Source: Labilibaculum sp. DW002 (GTDB lineage: Bacteria > Bacteroidota > Bacteroidia > Bacteroidales > Marinifilaceae). From it: a stretch of 64,000 bases of DNA. The stretch lies in the NCBI RefSeq assembly GCF_029029525.1, contig NZ_JAKJSC010000011.1, positions 1 through 64,000 on the forward strand. Direction: 5' to 3'. The notes under the pieces are model-generated. The model searched no databases and was not told where the DNA came from. It saw nothing but the letters and a program-made list of their open reading frames with translations. The translations under genes were made by a program, and so were the position numbers. This document shows positions 42,577 through 52,298 of this stretch, piece after piece (the stretch's first letter is position 1; each line of letters opens with the position of its first letter).

Positions 42577-42897
42577 TCCTCTCCTAATTTTTTACTTGAT
42601 TAGTAACAATTAAAGATAGAAATTATTTTTAATCATTTTAAATAAGGATAGGCGAATTCATCAAACTTATTCTACTTAGATGAAATATAGAAACAGATCC
42701 TACTTAATGGTAGAGAATTATTGTGATAACGAATTGTAACAATTCAAATAACAAACTACACAAAACCAATTAAACTTATCTAAATCAAATTTTTATAAGT
42801 AATTTTAATCGACTTACTTGGCCTATTGATAATAACCAACTTTATTGTCCACAAAACTTACATGATCATTTTAATTAAGCGTTTATTTCAGAACAAT
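42577..42897. other. Divergent intergenic region between DUF255 and deacetylase genes
   Basis: These 321 AT-rich bases contain a palindrome GAATTG-TAA-CAATTC (42731-42745) that could be an operator. A minus-strand -7 motif TAAGTTTG (42669 to 42662) is suitable for the DUF255 gene. I see no gene. Confidence 0.4.
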
Positions 42898-43797
42898 ATG
42901 AGACCACTAATTTTCATTTTTCTATTAATTACTTCCTTTTCAATACATGCACAACCTGCCATAAGCTTCACTTTTGATGACGGCACGATGCAGGATCGTG
43001 GTGATTTCAAATTTGAAGATTGGAACAATATGCTCCTCAACTCACTTGATGACGCAAACATCAAGGCTGTTTTTTTTGTAAAAACCAAAGACAAGTCAGG
43101 TGATAAAGGGCAATATCTGATTAACTCGTGGAATGATAAAGGACATAAAATTGCTAATCACTCTTATTCTCACCCAAATTTCAATAGCAATAAAAATAGT
43201 GCGGCTAAATTTAAAGAAGAGCTAATAAAAGCCGATTCATTAATCAGCAAATACAGCAACTATACTAAATTGTTCAGATTTCCTTATCTCAAAGAAGGAA
43301 AAGGTCAAGAAAAAATCGATAGTATTCGTAATATTATGAAAGAACAAGGCTATCAAAATGGATATGTTACAATTGACGCATCAGATTGGTATATTGATAG
43401 TCGATTACGAAAAAGATTAAAAGAAGACCCAAAGGCAGATCTTGAAGGGTTTAAAAACTATTATTTGCAGCACTTGTTTGAACGTGCTTCCTTTTATGAA
43501 AATCTTTCATTTGAACTAAGAGGTCAACACATAAACCACACCCTTCTTTTGCATCACAATTTGGCAGCAGCGTTATTTTTGGATGACTTAATTGACATGT
43601 TTAAGTCTAAAGGTTGGAAAATAGTATCAGCTAATGATGCCTATACTGATTCGATATATAACGAAACACCATTTTATGCTGGAGAAAGTTTAATTTGGAG
43701 CTTAGCCAAAGACTCAGGTAAATTTGAGGAAAAACTTAGATATCCTGCTGAGGACAGTCGATATGAAAAAGATAAAATGGATCTACTCGGATTATAA
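42898..43797 (+). CDS. Polysaccharide deacetylase family protein
   Basis: I choose the ATG at 42898 because a signal peptide (MRPLIFIFLLITSFSIHAQ) begins there, giving 299 residues. The longer frame begins at a TTG at 42826. The NodB fold shows SFTFDDG (Asp27, Asp28) and the zinc His pair in NHSYSHPNF (His88, His92). It should remove acetyl groups from a surface polysaccharide or peptidoglycan in the periplasm. It stands alone, convergent to the peptidase-permease gene. Confidence 0.87.
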   Translation: MRPLIFIFLLITSFSIHAQPAISFTFDDGTMQDRGDFKFEDWNNMLLNSLDDANIKAVFFVKTKDKSGDKGQYLINSWNDKGHKIANHSYSHPNFNSNKNSAAKFKEELIKADSLISKYSNYTKLFRFPYLKEGKGQEKIDSIRNIMKEQGYQNGYVTIDASDWYIDSRLRKRLKEDPKADLEGFKNYYLQHLFERASFYENLSFELRGQHINHTLLLHHNLAAALFLDDLIDMFKSKGWKIVSANDAYTDSIYNETPFYAGESLIWSLAKDSGKFEEKLRYPAEDSRYEKDKMDLLGL

Positions 43798-43807
43798 AAC
43801 CGAAAAA

Positions 43808-43835
43808 AAATCCCTGAAATTGAATTCAGGGATTT
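43808..43835. terminator. Bidirectional terminator between deacetylase and peptidase-permease genes
   Basis: An 11-bp stem (43808-43818 with 43825-43835, core TCCCTGAA/TTCAGGGA) has a 6-base loop and A and T tracts at its ends. It lies between convergent genes. Confidence 0.87.
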
Positions 43836-43849
43836 AGTATTAAATATTC

Positions 43850-46800
43850 TTATTTTTCTAGCAATACCAAATTGTCAACAAAATCTTCATCACAGCGTGT
43901 TCCATAAGGATCAATGGCTATGTATTTTGGAAGTTCATCGACTATCAAGCTAATTTTCATTCGCTTTTTATTGATTTGATGCGATTCTAAATACAAAATA
44001 CCATTCTCCTCATTTGCTGAACTAGGATGTTTCGAGAAAAGTCCTACTGCAATCGGTTCATTAATTTGAATTTCTTTAAGACTCCCATCTACTTGCGTTT
44101 CGAATCGCTTCGATTGAAGATTAAGATTAATCTCATACTTTCCACCTTCTAACTGCTTATAATTTGTGTCTTCTACAGACAAATCGTAAGTAATCACACG
44201 TTTAAACCAATCATCAATTAAAACATGTTGCTCAGTTGGAGTCAAATGATAAAGATCATTAATGAACTCGAGCGTATTGGCTTCGAAAACATCCTCATTT
44301 CGATGTCGGTCTGTTATGCTGCGCAAAACAGAATTCAATTTCTCTTCACCCAATAAATCACGTAATGCTAACATGATGGTATAGTTTTTTCCATAAGAAA
44401 TATAGCTCTGTCCATCGACTATATACAAGGGAGGTTCAGGAGTTGAGGCATAAGCTCTACCTCTAAAATATCTGCTATTAGCATTTTGACTCAGCTGCCA
44501 AATGGCACTTTTACCATACATTTTTTCCAGGATAACCGCCTCGGTATACTTGGCAAAACCTTCTATGAATACAGAGCCACCCTCCACCATTTTCGGTATT
44601 AAAGTATGTCCCCACCACTGGTGAGAAACTTCATGAACAACTCTTTTTGCCACCAAATTGAAATCCTCATCTTCTCTGGTATCAACCAAATACAATCGAT
44701 CTTCAACCATACTAATGACCCCAGGATGTGCAAAGCCACCAAATGACCAATGTCCTGGAATTTCAGCCATTCGAAGATGATCGAAAGGGTAATCTCCAAA
44801 ATTCTCAATACAATATTTTAACGCTTCCTTTGTACTTTCCGAAATGTCTTTAAGATTATATTCATGGCCCTCATGATAATACTGCTCTAAGCTGATTCCC
44901 ATAAACTCTTCCTTTATGGTAGCGTATTTAGCAGAAAAATAAGCCATAACTGGTAGAATTTTATTCTCCGTTTTATAGTGATAATAATTCCTACCATTCT
45001 CAGTCCACTGTTTCAACAGCTTTCCTGAGCCAATAGCAATCTCATCAGCTCGAGTTGATATAATTGTTTCATAATCAATTCGGCCAAAATCCACTTCAAC
45101 CAAATGTAAGTGTTCATCTTCAACACCTTCCTCTTCAATACGAGGTAAGCCCCTTTTCTCTCTTTCGAAATTGTTCGATATTTCAAGACTATTACGATAA
45201 GTTAGGATAGGCTCAAAACTTCTATGCATTATATAAGAACCATTGGCTACAATCTCTTGCGATGCTTCATAGCCTTTTAATGTCTTATGAATTTCGTACT
45301 TGAACTTGACCTCTTGCTGAGCTTTAACAGGCTCGTTGAATTCAAACAAGTAAGTTCCGAAAAGGGAATCATGCTCAACTAGCTTTGCATTTTCAAGTTG
45401 AATAGAATGCATAGGCTCTTTTTCTGTTATAAAAAGCATAGCTATTGGATGATCATGCTTGTTCTTTAGTATATTATTGGCCTTGACGGTATAGCGTTGT
45501 TCCTTTGGGTACAAATCAACTTCAGTTTTCATAGAAACATGATAAAAACGATCCATATCATCATACTTCTTAAATTTACGTTCGTAAGCTTCCTTATAAT
45601 CAAGAACTTCTGCAGACGAGTAATAGTCGTTCAACACATTCATATTGTAGTAAGTGGTACCCCCTGATGCAAACAGAACAATACAAAACAAAGCCAGAAT
45701 TGTAATTTCCCATTTTCTCCAATTGGAGCGTGCTTGTATGAAATAAAAACGAAAGTTTGTTGCAACACCTCTCTGCCAAAGCTTAAAGGATATCAGTGAT
45801 AAAATACTAGCCAAAACAAACCAATACAAACTCAAATGGCTGAATAGAGTTGATTCACCAGAATACCCTGTCATATTGTTGTAAGACAATCTTGGCAAGA
45901 AACCAAATCGCAACATATCATGCTCTAAACCAACCTTTGGAGCGAGGAAGCTTCCTAAAATAATTAGGCCTGTAACACCCATCCCCAAGTATTTATTCCT
46001 GAAAAGACTCTGAATGAAAAGAGCCATCATACTAAAAATGATTAACTGTGTTCCATTGTAATAAAACATAGACAGGTATTGCCCCAACTCAAAATTGTAA
46101 TAGCCTTTTGAGATTTGAAATCCCAAAGCGACAATAATTCCAGAAGCAATTAATAAAAGAGGAAGCATGATCAATGCAAGAAGTTTTGACGAAAATAAAA
46201 CCCAATTTGCCACTGGTGTTGCGTCTAAAATTCCATCAAAGTTGAGACTTCGTTCTCGCCAAACCAATTCTCCACTATAAAAAATAATAAGGATAAAACT
46301 TAAGATGGACAAAGGATCAGCAAAAAGATCTATGAGTAAATTACTTAGTGGGTACAAACTATCATTGTAAGCTCCCCCCTCATTTATAGTTGAATTAATC
46401 TCCATAAAAACAATAACTAACCAGATGCTAATAACACCTATAAAAGGCAAGCTTTTAAAGACACCACTCAGTTCTATTTTCAGCAAAGAAAAGAAGGAAG
46501 CACGCTGTGACTTCTGCCCTACAATGGCTTGAATCGGCCTATATTCTTTCGTTTTTTCTGGCTTATCAATCACCACAACTGCCTTCTTCACTTTTTGACT
46601 CATCTGCCTAAATGAAAACAAAAAATAAGTTCCAAATAAAACACAAGTTGTAAGTGCAATCCACAATATTCGATTCCACATATACAAACCTGTGAAAGAT
46701 AAAAACTGAGTATTCTTTTGAAAAGGCGTCCAAAATTGTGTTTGTTCAAAGAATGCGGCAATACCGAATGGATCTGCTAGTGCTGCAAGAGCCATACCTT

Positions 46801-47413
46801 CAGGTGTAGCTGGAACAGACTGAGCCATAAGTGGAGAGTTCAAAAATAGTGAACTAATCATGTAAAGCATGTAGATGAAAATGGCAGATACATAAGTTGC
46901 CAAATTACTCTTACTAAGCGTACTTGTTGCAAAAACTAAGGCTGAACATACTAGAATATTGGGTACTACAATAAGTAACCAGGCCCTTACATAAGTTAAC
47001 ATATGAAATTCAGCCACTCGTTCTGGATCTAAATCCGAAAAAGTTACCGATACAGCATAACCTATTAAGAATGGGGTGAAAGCGAGTAAACTACTCACAA
47101 ATACACCTAAGTAACGGCTCCAAAAGAACTGCCATTTCTTTATGGATGTACTGTAAATAATATTTTCCATATTGAATCGTCTATCGCGAAGCATGCCACT
47201 AATGGCAAAAAACATTACAATAAAAACACTACCTAAGCTGATTAAGCCTGTGAAAAAATTAATCTGATAAGTTGAATTAAAATCAACATTGGCTGGGGCA
47301 AACCCCTGACGACCCGCTAGAATACCCATAAAAAAGAAAAGGCCTGCCAGTAGAGGAAAAACGCGCTGTTTTAGCTGATAAAAAGCTTCGAAACGTAATA
47401 ATTGAGATATCAT
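43850..47413 (-). CDS. ABC transporter permease fused to M1-type aminopeptidase
   Basis: The 1187-residue protein has an N-terminal permease section with about a dozen membrane helices in two blocks (about 15-270 and 315-560), a helix near 570-590, and a C-terminal gluzincin domain with HEVSHQWWGH and the downstream glutamate in FIEGFAKYTEA. The M1 exopeptidase GxMEN motif is not evident; the region has HWSFGGFAHPG instead, so the peptidase may have unusual specificity. The peptidase part should face the periplasm. The ABC ATPase gene lies 3 bp upstream on the same strand. Together they suggest coupled peptide cleavage and transport, or a bacteriocin or antibiotic peptide response. Confidence 0.87.
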   Translation of the reverse strand: MISQLLRFEAFYQLKQRVFPLLAGLFFFMGILAGRQGFAPANVDFNSTYQINFFTGLISLGSVFIVMFFAISGMLRDRRFNMENIIYSTSIKKWQFFWSRYLGVFVSSLLAFTPFLIGYAVSVTFSDLDPERVAEFHMLTYVRAWLLIVVPNILVCSALVFATSTLSKSNLATYVSAIFIYMLYMISSLFLNSPLMAQSVPATPEGMALAALADPFGIAAFFEQTQFWTPFQKNTQFLSFTGLYMWNRILWIALTTCVLFGTYFLFSFRQMSQKVKKAVVVIDKPEKTKEYRPIQAIVGQKSQRASFFSLLKIELSGVFKSLPFIGVISIWLVIVFMEINSTINEGGAYNDSLYPLSNLLIDLFADPLSILSFILIIFYSGELVWRERSLNFDGILDATPVANWVLFSSKLLALIMLPLLLIASGIIVALGFQISKGYYNFELGQYLSMFYYNGTQLIIFSMMALFIQSLFRNKYLGMGVTGLIILGSFLAPKVGLEHDMLRFGFLPRLSYNNMTGYSGESTLFSHLSLYWFVLASILSLISFKLWQRGVATNFRFYFIQARSNWRKWEITILALFCIVLFASGGTTYYNMNVLNDYYSSAEVLDYKEAYERKFKKYDDMDRFYHVSMKTEVDLYPKEQRYTVKANNILKNKHDHPIAMLFITEKEPMHSIQLENAKLVEHDSLFGTYLFEFNEPVKAQQEVKFKYEIHKTLKGYEASQEIVANGSYIMHRSFEPILTYRNSLEISNNFEREKRGLPRIEEEGVEDEHLHLVEVDFGRIDYETIISTRADEIAIGSGKLLKQWTENGRNYYHYKTENKILPVMAYFSAKYATIKEEFMGISLEQYYHEGHEYNLKDISESTKEALKYCIENFGDYPFDHLRMAEIPGHWSFGGFAHPGVISMVEDRLYLVDTREDEDFNLVAKRVVHEVSHQWWGHTLIPKMVEGGSVFIEGFAKYTEAVILEKMYGKSAIWQLSQNANSRYFRGRAYASTPEPPLYIVDGQSYISYGKNYTIMLALRDLLGEEKLNSVLRSITDRHRNEDVFEANTLEFINDLYHLTPTEQHVLIDDWFKRVITYDLSVEDTNYKQLEGGKYEINLNLQSKRFETQVDGSLKEIQINEPIAVGLFSKHPSSANEENGILYLESHQINKKRMKISLIVDELPKYIAIDPYGTRCDEDFVDNLVLLEK

Positions 47414-47416
47414 ATC

Positions 47417-48307
47417 TTAGACAGTTTTTAAAGGTGAGTTTGTTTGAACAGTAGCAAAGTAGAGGTCTTCCAAATTTGGATCTATGCTATTAAAACCTTT
47501 CTCAGGGATGGAATCCGAGATTACTCGAATTTGTGTTTCTCCTGATACCAGTTTTGTCGAAATAACTTTAAAGGCTTTGTGATAGGCATCAACATCATCC
47601 TTTTTTATCATCTTGCTCCAGATTTTACCTTTTAGGCCTTTAACCAATTCAGAAGGATTCCCCTGCGCAACAATTTCTCCTTCAGCAAGAATTGCCATAT
47701 TCTTGCACAAATCACGAATATCTTCAACAATATGAGTTGATAGTATCACAATTACATTCTCTCCTATCTCACTAAGTAAGTTCAAAAAACGATTTCGTTC
47801 TTCAGGATCTAAACCTGCCGTTGGTTCATCAACAATAATGAGCTGAGGATTGCCAAGTAAAGCCTGTGCAATACCAAAACGTTGACGCATACCACCCGAA
47901 AATGTATAAACGGACTTTTTGCGATGCTGATACAAATTGGTTTGTTGCAATAATGCTGTCACTTGATTCTTACGTTCCTTTTTATCGATTATGCCTTTAA
48001 GTACAGCCAAATGATTGAGTAGCTTTTCAGCAGATATTTTTGGATATACTCCAAATTCTTGAGGTAAATAACCCAGATTCTTTCTTACCTCTTGAGGCGA
48101 ATTTATAATATCAACATCGTTAAAATTTATAGCTCCTGAGCTTGGCTCTTGCAGAGAAGCAATTGTTCTCATAAGGGATGATTTTCCAGCTCCATTAGCA
48201 CCCAGTAAGCCAAACATACCATTACTGATGTTTAATGATACTCCATTCAAGGCTTTAACACCATTTGGATAAATTTTAGATAGGTTCTCAATTCTTAATG
48301 TATTCAT
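47417..48307 (-). CDS. ABC transporter ATP-binding protein
   Basis: The 296-residue ATPase has Walker A GANGAGKSS (36-44), signature FSGGMRQR, Walker B LIIVDEPTAGLDPEER and a switch His in LSTHIVEDI. The type is that of ABC-2 exporters (CcmA-like). It is the first gene of a two-gene unit with the peptidase-permease fusion, 3 bp apart, and is divergent from a LytS/LytTR pair with a 211-bp gap. Confidence 0.93.
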   Translation of the reverse strand: MNTLRIENLSKIYPNGVKALNGVSLNISNGMFGLLGANGAGKSSLMRTIASLQEPSSGAINFNDVDIINSPQEVRKNLGYLPQEFGVYPKISAEKLLNHLAVLKGIIDKKERKNQVTALLQQTNLYQHRKKSVYTFSGGMRQRFGIAQALLGNPQLIIVDEPTAGLDPEERNRFLNLLSEIGENVIVILSTHIVEDIRDLCKNMAILAEGEIVAQGNPSELVKGLKGKIWSKMIKKDDVDAYHKAFKVISTKLVSGETQIRVISDSIPEKGFNSIDPNLEDLYFATVQTNSPLKTV

Positions 48308-48445
48308 GAGTTTGTGATTTTAAGTTTGATTTCGAGTAAACTTATCATCAATCAAAATACCTTACTAATATAGATGTCACATGGCTTTCTTTTTGAGCCA
48401 TACAAGTGCAAAAATCTCATGAATTGGCTTGAGTTAAAAAACAAT

Positions 48446-48478
48446 GGTGTTGGTGTCATTTCCCATAGTGTTTGTCAA
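48446..48478. promoter_or_regulatory. Direct repeat in the divergent LytS/ABC promoter region
   Basis: GTGTTGGTGTCA at 48447 and GTGTTTGTCA at 48468 are similar and 21 bp apart, that is two helical turns. LytTR regulators usually bind paired direct repeats, so this could be the site of the adjacent regulator. The match is short, so the call is weak. Confidence 0.35.
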
Positions 48479-48518
48479 TTAACTTGTTCGTCAAACATTT
48501 CATTCCTATTTTCGATGT

Positions 48519-49646
48519 ATGATAGATTTTATTAAGAAATACAAAGCGTTCGGAATCGGCTTATTAATAATCGTTCCTATAATTTTGATTCTGCACCAAA
48601 TTAAGTTTATACTTATACCTGATGATGCTCCAATAGAAATCTTTCTGGTTTTTACTTTTTGGTGGTTCATGATCTCGCTCCCTATTCACAAATTAGATTA
48701 TCTGAAAAAGAATAAGCGTACCATATATAAGATTGGTGGTCTCATGCTACTTTTTTTTGGTGCTATGATCGTTGACTCAAATATGAGAATGCCCGACAAC
48801 CCAATAACTTTCCTTCTTCTACTGATATTTCTATTGGGAAGTATATACATTCTCACCCCTGTTTTCTTTACGAAATATCTAAAATTAATCCTTGCTATAT
48901 ATGTGAGCGCCATGCTTTACTTCACTTATGTGCGCTTGTTTTCAGGTGATTTGGAAACTTATCGTGAAGTCAGAAAAGGAATGGCTATCAGTTTCTTTTT
49001 TATTCCAATTCCATTGTTTATTATTCTTTGGTTGTTTGAACAATGGAAATGGTTAAAAACCTTACAGGCTGATAAGTCCAAAGCAGAATTAGCCTTACTC
49101 AAGACACAAATCAACCCCCATTTCTTTTTTAACACTTTGAATAATCTGTATGCCTTAACAGTAAAGAATTCGGATCAGGCTCCAGGTGTTATCTTAAAGC
49201 TATCGGAAATGATGCGCTACACAATTTACGAAGGCAAAAAAGAGTTCGTACCTCTTAAAGATGAAATCGAATACTTAAACAATTATATTGATTTACACAG
49301 GATCCGTTACCACAAAAGCGTAGACATACAATTTAACTCTACCGTTGATGAAAATATGAAAGTTGCTCCATTAATGTATATTATACTATTAGAAAATGCT
49401 TTTAAACACGGGATTGAAAGCATTCGAGAAGGAGCATTTCTTCACATGAACCTAGAAAATATTGATAATACAATCCACTTTAGCCTTTCAAATAATTTTG
49501 AAATCAACGAAAGTGAAGAAAAAAAGGGAATTGGATTAGCCAATCTAAAACAAAGACTTGAATTGATCTATCCGAAAAAACATGAACTAAAACTCTCAAT
49601 AAAAGATAATATCTTTAAAGTAGACTTTAAAATTCAAGTTACATGA
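48519..49646 (+). CDS. LytS-type sensor histidine kinase
   Basis: The 375-residue protein has six predicted membrane helices (about 11-175) and a His_kinase domain with phospho-acceptor His201 in QINPHFFFNTLNNLYAL. A HATPase_c domain follows with LENAFKHGI and KGIGLANLKQRL. It has almost no extracytoplasmic domain, so it probably senses within the membrane. Its stop overlaps the regulator start by 4 bp (ATGA). It is divergent from the ABC/peptidase operon, which is a likely target. Confidence 0.93.
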   Translation: MIDFIKKYKAFGIGLLIIVPIILILHQIKFILIPDDAPIEIFLVFTFWWFMISLPIHKLDYLKKNKRTIYKIGGLMLLFFGAMIVDSNMRMPDNPITFLLLLIFLLGSIYILTPVFFTKYLKLILAIYVSAMLYFTYVRLFSGDLETYREVRKGMAISFFFIPIPLFIILWLFEQWKWLKTLQADKSKAELALLKTQINPHFFFNTLNNLYALTVKNSDQAPGVILKLSEMMRYTIYEGKKEFVPLKDEIEYLNNYIDLHRIRYHKSVDIQFNSTVDENMKVAPLMYIILLENAFKHGIESIREGAFLHMNLENIDNTIHFSLSNNFEINESEEKKGIGLANLKQRLELIYPKKHELKLSIKDNIFKVDFKIQVT

Positions 49647-50359
49647 TTAAATATATAATTGTTGATGATGAACCACTAGCACACGACCTTATTGAGGGTT
49701 TTTGTGATATTCTTCCACATTTGCAGTTGGAACATCATTGTTACGATGCCTTGGAAGCAATGCAATTCTTAAACAACAATCAGGTAGATTTGATGTTTCT
49801 GGATTTGAACATGCCAAAATTAAGTGGGTTTGATTTTCTTCGTACACTTAGCAATCCTCCAAAAGTGATTGTTACAACTGCTTACAAGGAATTTGCTTTA
49901 GATGGTTACGAATTAGATATTGCTGATTATTTACTAAAACCTTTCAGTTTTGAACGTTTACTTAAAGCTGTTAATAAGGCAATTGGAGATAATTCACAAA
50001 GTACCACATCAAATAATAGTGCTGAGATCACAAACCCATCACACGCAGCAAACAAACGTTTTTTTGTCAAAGGAGATAAGAAATATCATCAGGTAGATTC
50101 GGAAGATATTTTATTTATTGAAGCCTATGGTAATTACACCAAAGTCTATTTTAAAGAGGAGATGATTATCAGTCATGAAAAAATATCTTACTACGAATCC
50201 ATATTAGACAATCAACATTTTATGAGAGTGCATAAATCCTTTATAGTGGCACTTGACAAAATCAAATTGATAGAGGGAAATCGAATTTCAATTAATGAGC
50301 ATGAAATTCCGATTGGTCAAACCTATAAGAGTTTGGTAAGTAAACTCTACAATTCCTAG
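49643..50359 (+). CDS. LytTR response regulator
   Basis: The 238-residue protein has a receiver (1-120) with VDDEP, Asp54 in MFLDLNMP and the Lys of LLKPFSF, then a LytTR domain (about 138-235) with MRVHKSFIV and IPIGQTYK. It is translationally coupled to the LytS-type kinase. It ends before a strong terminator. Confidence 0.95.
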   Translation: MIKYIIVDDEPLAHDLIEGFCDILPHLQLEHHCYDALEAMQFLNNNQVDLMFLDLNMPKLSGFDFLRTLSNPPKVIVTTAYKEFALDGYELDIADYLLKPFSFERLLKAVNKAIGDNSQSTTSNNSAEITNPSHAANKRFFVKGDKKYHQVDSEDILFIEAYGNYTKVYFKEEMIISHEKISYYESILDNQHFMRVHKSFIVALDKIKLIEGNRISINEHEIPIGQTYKSLVSKLYNS

Positions 50360-50393
50360 TTTAAATGAAATACCACTCCATCTTAATAAAATA

Positions 50394-50416
50394 AAAGGAC
50401 GCCTACAGCGTCCTTT
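50394..50416. terminator. Bidirectional terminator after the first LytS/LytTR pair
   Basis: A 9-bp stem AAAGGACGC/GCGTCCTTT (50394-50402 with 50408-50416) has a CTACA loop. It lies between convergent genes. Confidence 0.85.
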
Positions 50417-50432
50417 CTTCATAGTATAATTT

Positions 50433-51689
50433 CTATTCACTTTTGAGTTTATCTATTTTTTGCTTGTACATGTCACGGCCACTAATTTCGTAGGCTATTG
50501 TAAGCTCTTTGATTGCATTTTCCACATCATTTTGAGCGATATAATACTCAGACATAGAGTCGTGAGCATTGGCACTTTTAGGGTAATATTTGATCGCCAT
50601 ATTGAAAAAAGCATACGACTTTTTCATTTGTCCAAATTGCATGTACATGTAGCCACCCATATTAAAAAGCTCTTCATCTGCTGGCGGCGTTAGATAACCA
50701 AAATGTTGGGTCAATTTTTCTTCACGCTTCTTTACAAGTACTAACAATTCAGCCAATGGGGTTTCAGGATTGCTAAACATTTGGCCCGATTCAAGTTGAT
50801 ACCAATCAAATAGAAAGAGCAAACCATCGCGCATTGATGGTAAAGGAACTGTGCCGTGTAAATCGTTGGGATAGCTTTTCCATGCGAAACTTAATCCATT
50901 CTGTTTTTGTGTCTCGATAAAATTCGAAAAATCAATAATAGAACGTGCAAAGAGCGTAAATTCTGTAGTGTCTTGCATCACGTTTTCTAGTGTAATTTCA
51001 GCATTTTGCATGTGCAATTGCTCTGCAGATAAGCTTACAAATAAAGATTTACCCTTAAAACTCTCCGACTGCAATTTTGCTTTGGCCTGTTTCAGTAATT
51101 TTTGATTATCCCAATCGAGGCTTGGATCTATTGCAATGTAATTCACGAAAAGGTGTGGATGATTTATTAAGGCATTAATGGTGAACAATCCTCCAAAAGA
51201 ATGGCCAATTAATGTTCTGTAGGACGTAGTAGCGAATTTACTATCAACGTAAGGAATCAATTCTTTTTCGATAAATTGAGTAAAGTTTTCGGCACCACCA
51301 TTTTCATTATTATAAACGGCGCCACGTCTTGTTTCAACTTTTGATGTGGTTAGATCTCTCGTTCTATTGGTTTGATTTGAAATACCTACCAATATCATAT
51401 CTGGCAAATAATTCCCCCAATAATTGTTATAAACGGTAGCCAAAGAATTGAATTGGACACTACCATCTAATAAGTAAACCACAGGATATTTTCTACTTCC
51501 ATCTGCCTTGTAGCTTTCGGGAAGATTAACCCAAATATCGCGTTTTTCATCTAGAATCTTAGAATACAACTTATCGGGTTTGCCGATTTCAACCAAATAG
51601 TTTCGTTTCGATTTGCTTTGTGCTTCGGATTGATAAATGCCTGCCCAAGATAGTAGCATAGCAATTATTAGAATCATATATTTTTTCAT
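50433..51689 (-). CDS. Secreted esterase-D/Fes-like alpha/beta hydrolase with C-terminal TPR
   Basis: I choose the ATG at 51689, giving 418 residues, since a signal peptide (about 1-23, ending SEAQ) begins there. A start at 51749 would overlap the upstream gene by 28 bp. The esterase domain has VYLLDGSVQF and the nucleophile in GHSFGG, as in putative esterases of the enterochelin-esterase group. The last 100 residues form TPR-like helices (SANAHDSMSEYYIAQND). It could hydrolyse siderophore, acyl or sugar esters in the periplasm. Confidence 0.85.
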   Translation of the reverse strand: MKKYMILIIAMLLSWAGIYQSEAQSKSKRNYLVEIGKPDKLYSKILDEKRDIWVNLPESYKADGSRKYPVVYLLDGSVQFNSLATVYNNYWGNYLPDMILVGISNQTNRTRDLTTSKVETRRGAVYNNENGGAENFTQFIEKELIPYVDSKFATTSYRTLIGHSFGGLFTINALINHPHLFVNYIAIDPSLDWDNQKLLKQAKAKLQSESFKGKSLFVSLSAEQLHMQNAEITLENVMQDTTEFTLFARSIIDFSNFIETQKQNGLSFAWKSYPNDLHGTVPLPSMRDGLLFLFDWYQLESGQMFSNPETPLAELLVLVKKREEKLTQHFGYLTPPADEELFNMGGYMYMQFGQMKKSYAFFNMAIKYYPKSANAHDSMSEYYIAQNDVENAIKELTIAYEISGRDMYKQKIDKLKSE

Positions 51690-51721
51690 GTTGATTGTGC
51701 TTAGTTGAAGTGATTTTTGTT

Positions 51722-52090
51722 CTAAAGAGTTTCTTTCTTTTGTGCCCAAATGAGAAGTATAATGCCCAATCGACCGATTAAGAAAACACTCATTCCAAAA
51801 GCAGGAACCAAAAGAGATATTTCTAATCCTCCTGCAAAAACCGAAGGATCAACATTGCCACCCGTTCTTTGTAATGAATCAAAAGCACCTATCAAGCCAA
51901 CAATCTGACCTAAAAAACCAAATACAATTGCAAACAAACTGATTGATGAGATCAAGCGAATAATTTTCTCAACATCGCCCTTTTTCAAGAAAGCTTTGGC
52001 GATTAAAATCAATGTTAAAATTAATATAAGCAACAGAGGATACATAAATACAGGGCCTCCTTCGTGTAAACGAGTAAAAAGATGTGACAT
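51722..52090 (-). CDS. Minimal MotA/TolQ/ExbB-like membrane protein
   Basis: The 122-residue protein has three predicted membrane helices (about 16-34, 46-68 and 88-116). The second half carries the ExbB/TolQ core: FGFLGQIVGLIGAFDSLQ, then DPSVFAGGLEISLLVPAFG. It is roughly half the usual length, lacks the cytoplasmic loop domain, and has no ExbD/TolR partner next to it. The esterase gene lies 32 bp downstream on the same strand. It may form a proton channel or be a scaffold; the role is unknown. Confidence 0.72.
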   Translation of the reverse strand: MSHLFTRLHEGGPVFMYPLLLILILTLILIAKAFLKKGDVEKIIRLISSISLFAIVFGFLGQIVGLIGAFDSLQRTGGNVDPSVFAGGLEISLLVPAFGMSVFLIGRLGIILLIWAQKKETL

Positions 52091-52235
52091 AAAATGATTT
52101 TTAAGTTTAGATCTCCACGAATATATAATTTAGACCCATTGAAATATTTTTTTTGCGATGATTCAAAGGTTTACGTCCTTGTTTAACCGATTAATACCTA
52201 TTTTTATAATAATGACATTTCAAGGTTGAATCCCG

Positions 52236-52262
52236 TCTTAATTAAGTCATTCATCTTAATTA
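52236..52262. promoter_or_regulatory. Direct repeat upstream of the second LytS gene
   Basis: TCTTAATTA occurs at 52236-52244 and again at 52254-52262, 18 bp apart, just before the kinase gene at 52299. It could be a site for a LytTR regulator. The AT-rich sequence makes chance likely. Confidence 0.25.
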
Positions 52263-52298
52263 CATGTTCAGAATGAATAAAAATCCTATTTTGCATTC

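Noticed and set aside
42731-42745. Palindrome GAATTG-TAA-CAATTC as an HcpR or Fnr site
   Set aside because: The arms do not match the GTAAC-N4-GTTAC motif; with AT-rich arms it may be chance, so no regulator is assigned.
51690-51749. Longer start for the esterase gene
   Set aside because: It would overlap the ExbB-like gene and place 20 polar residues before a clear signal peptide.
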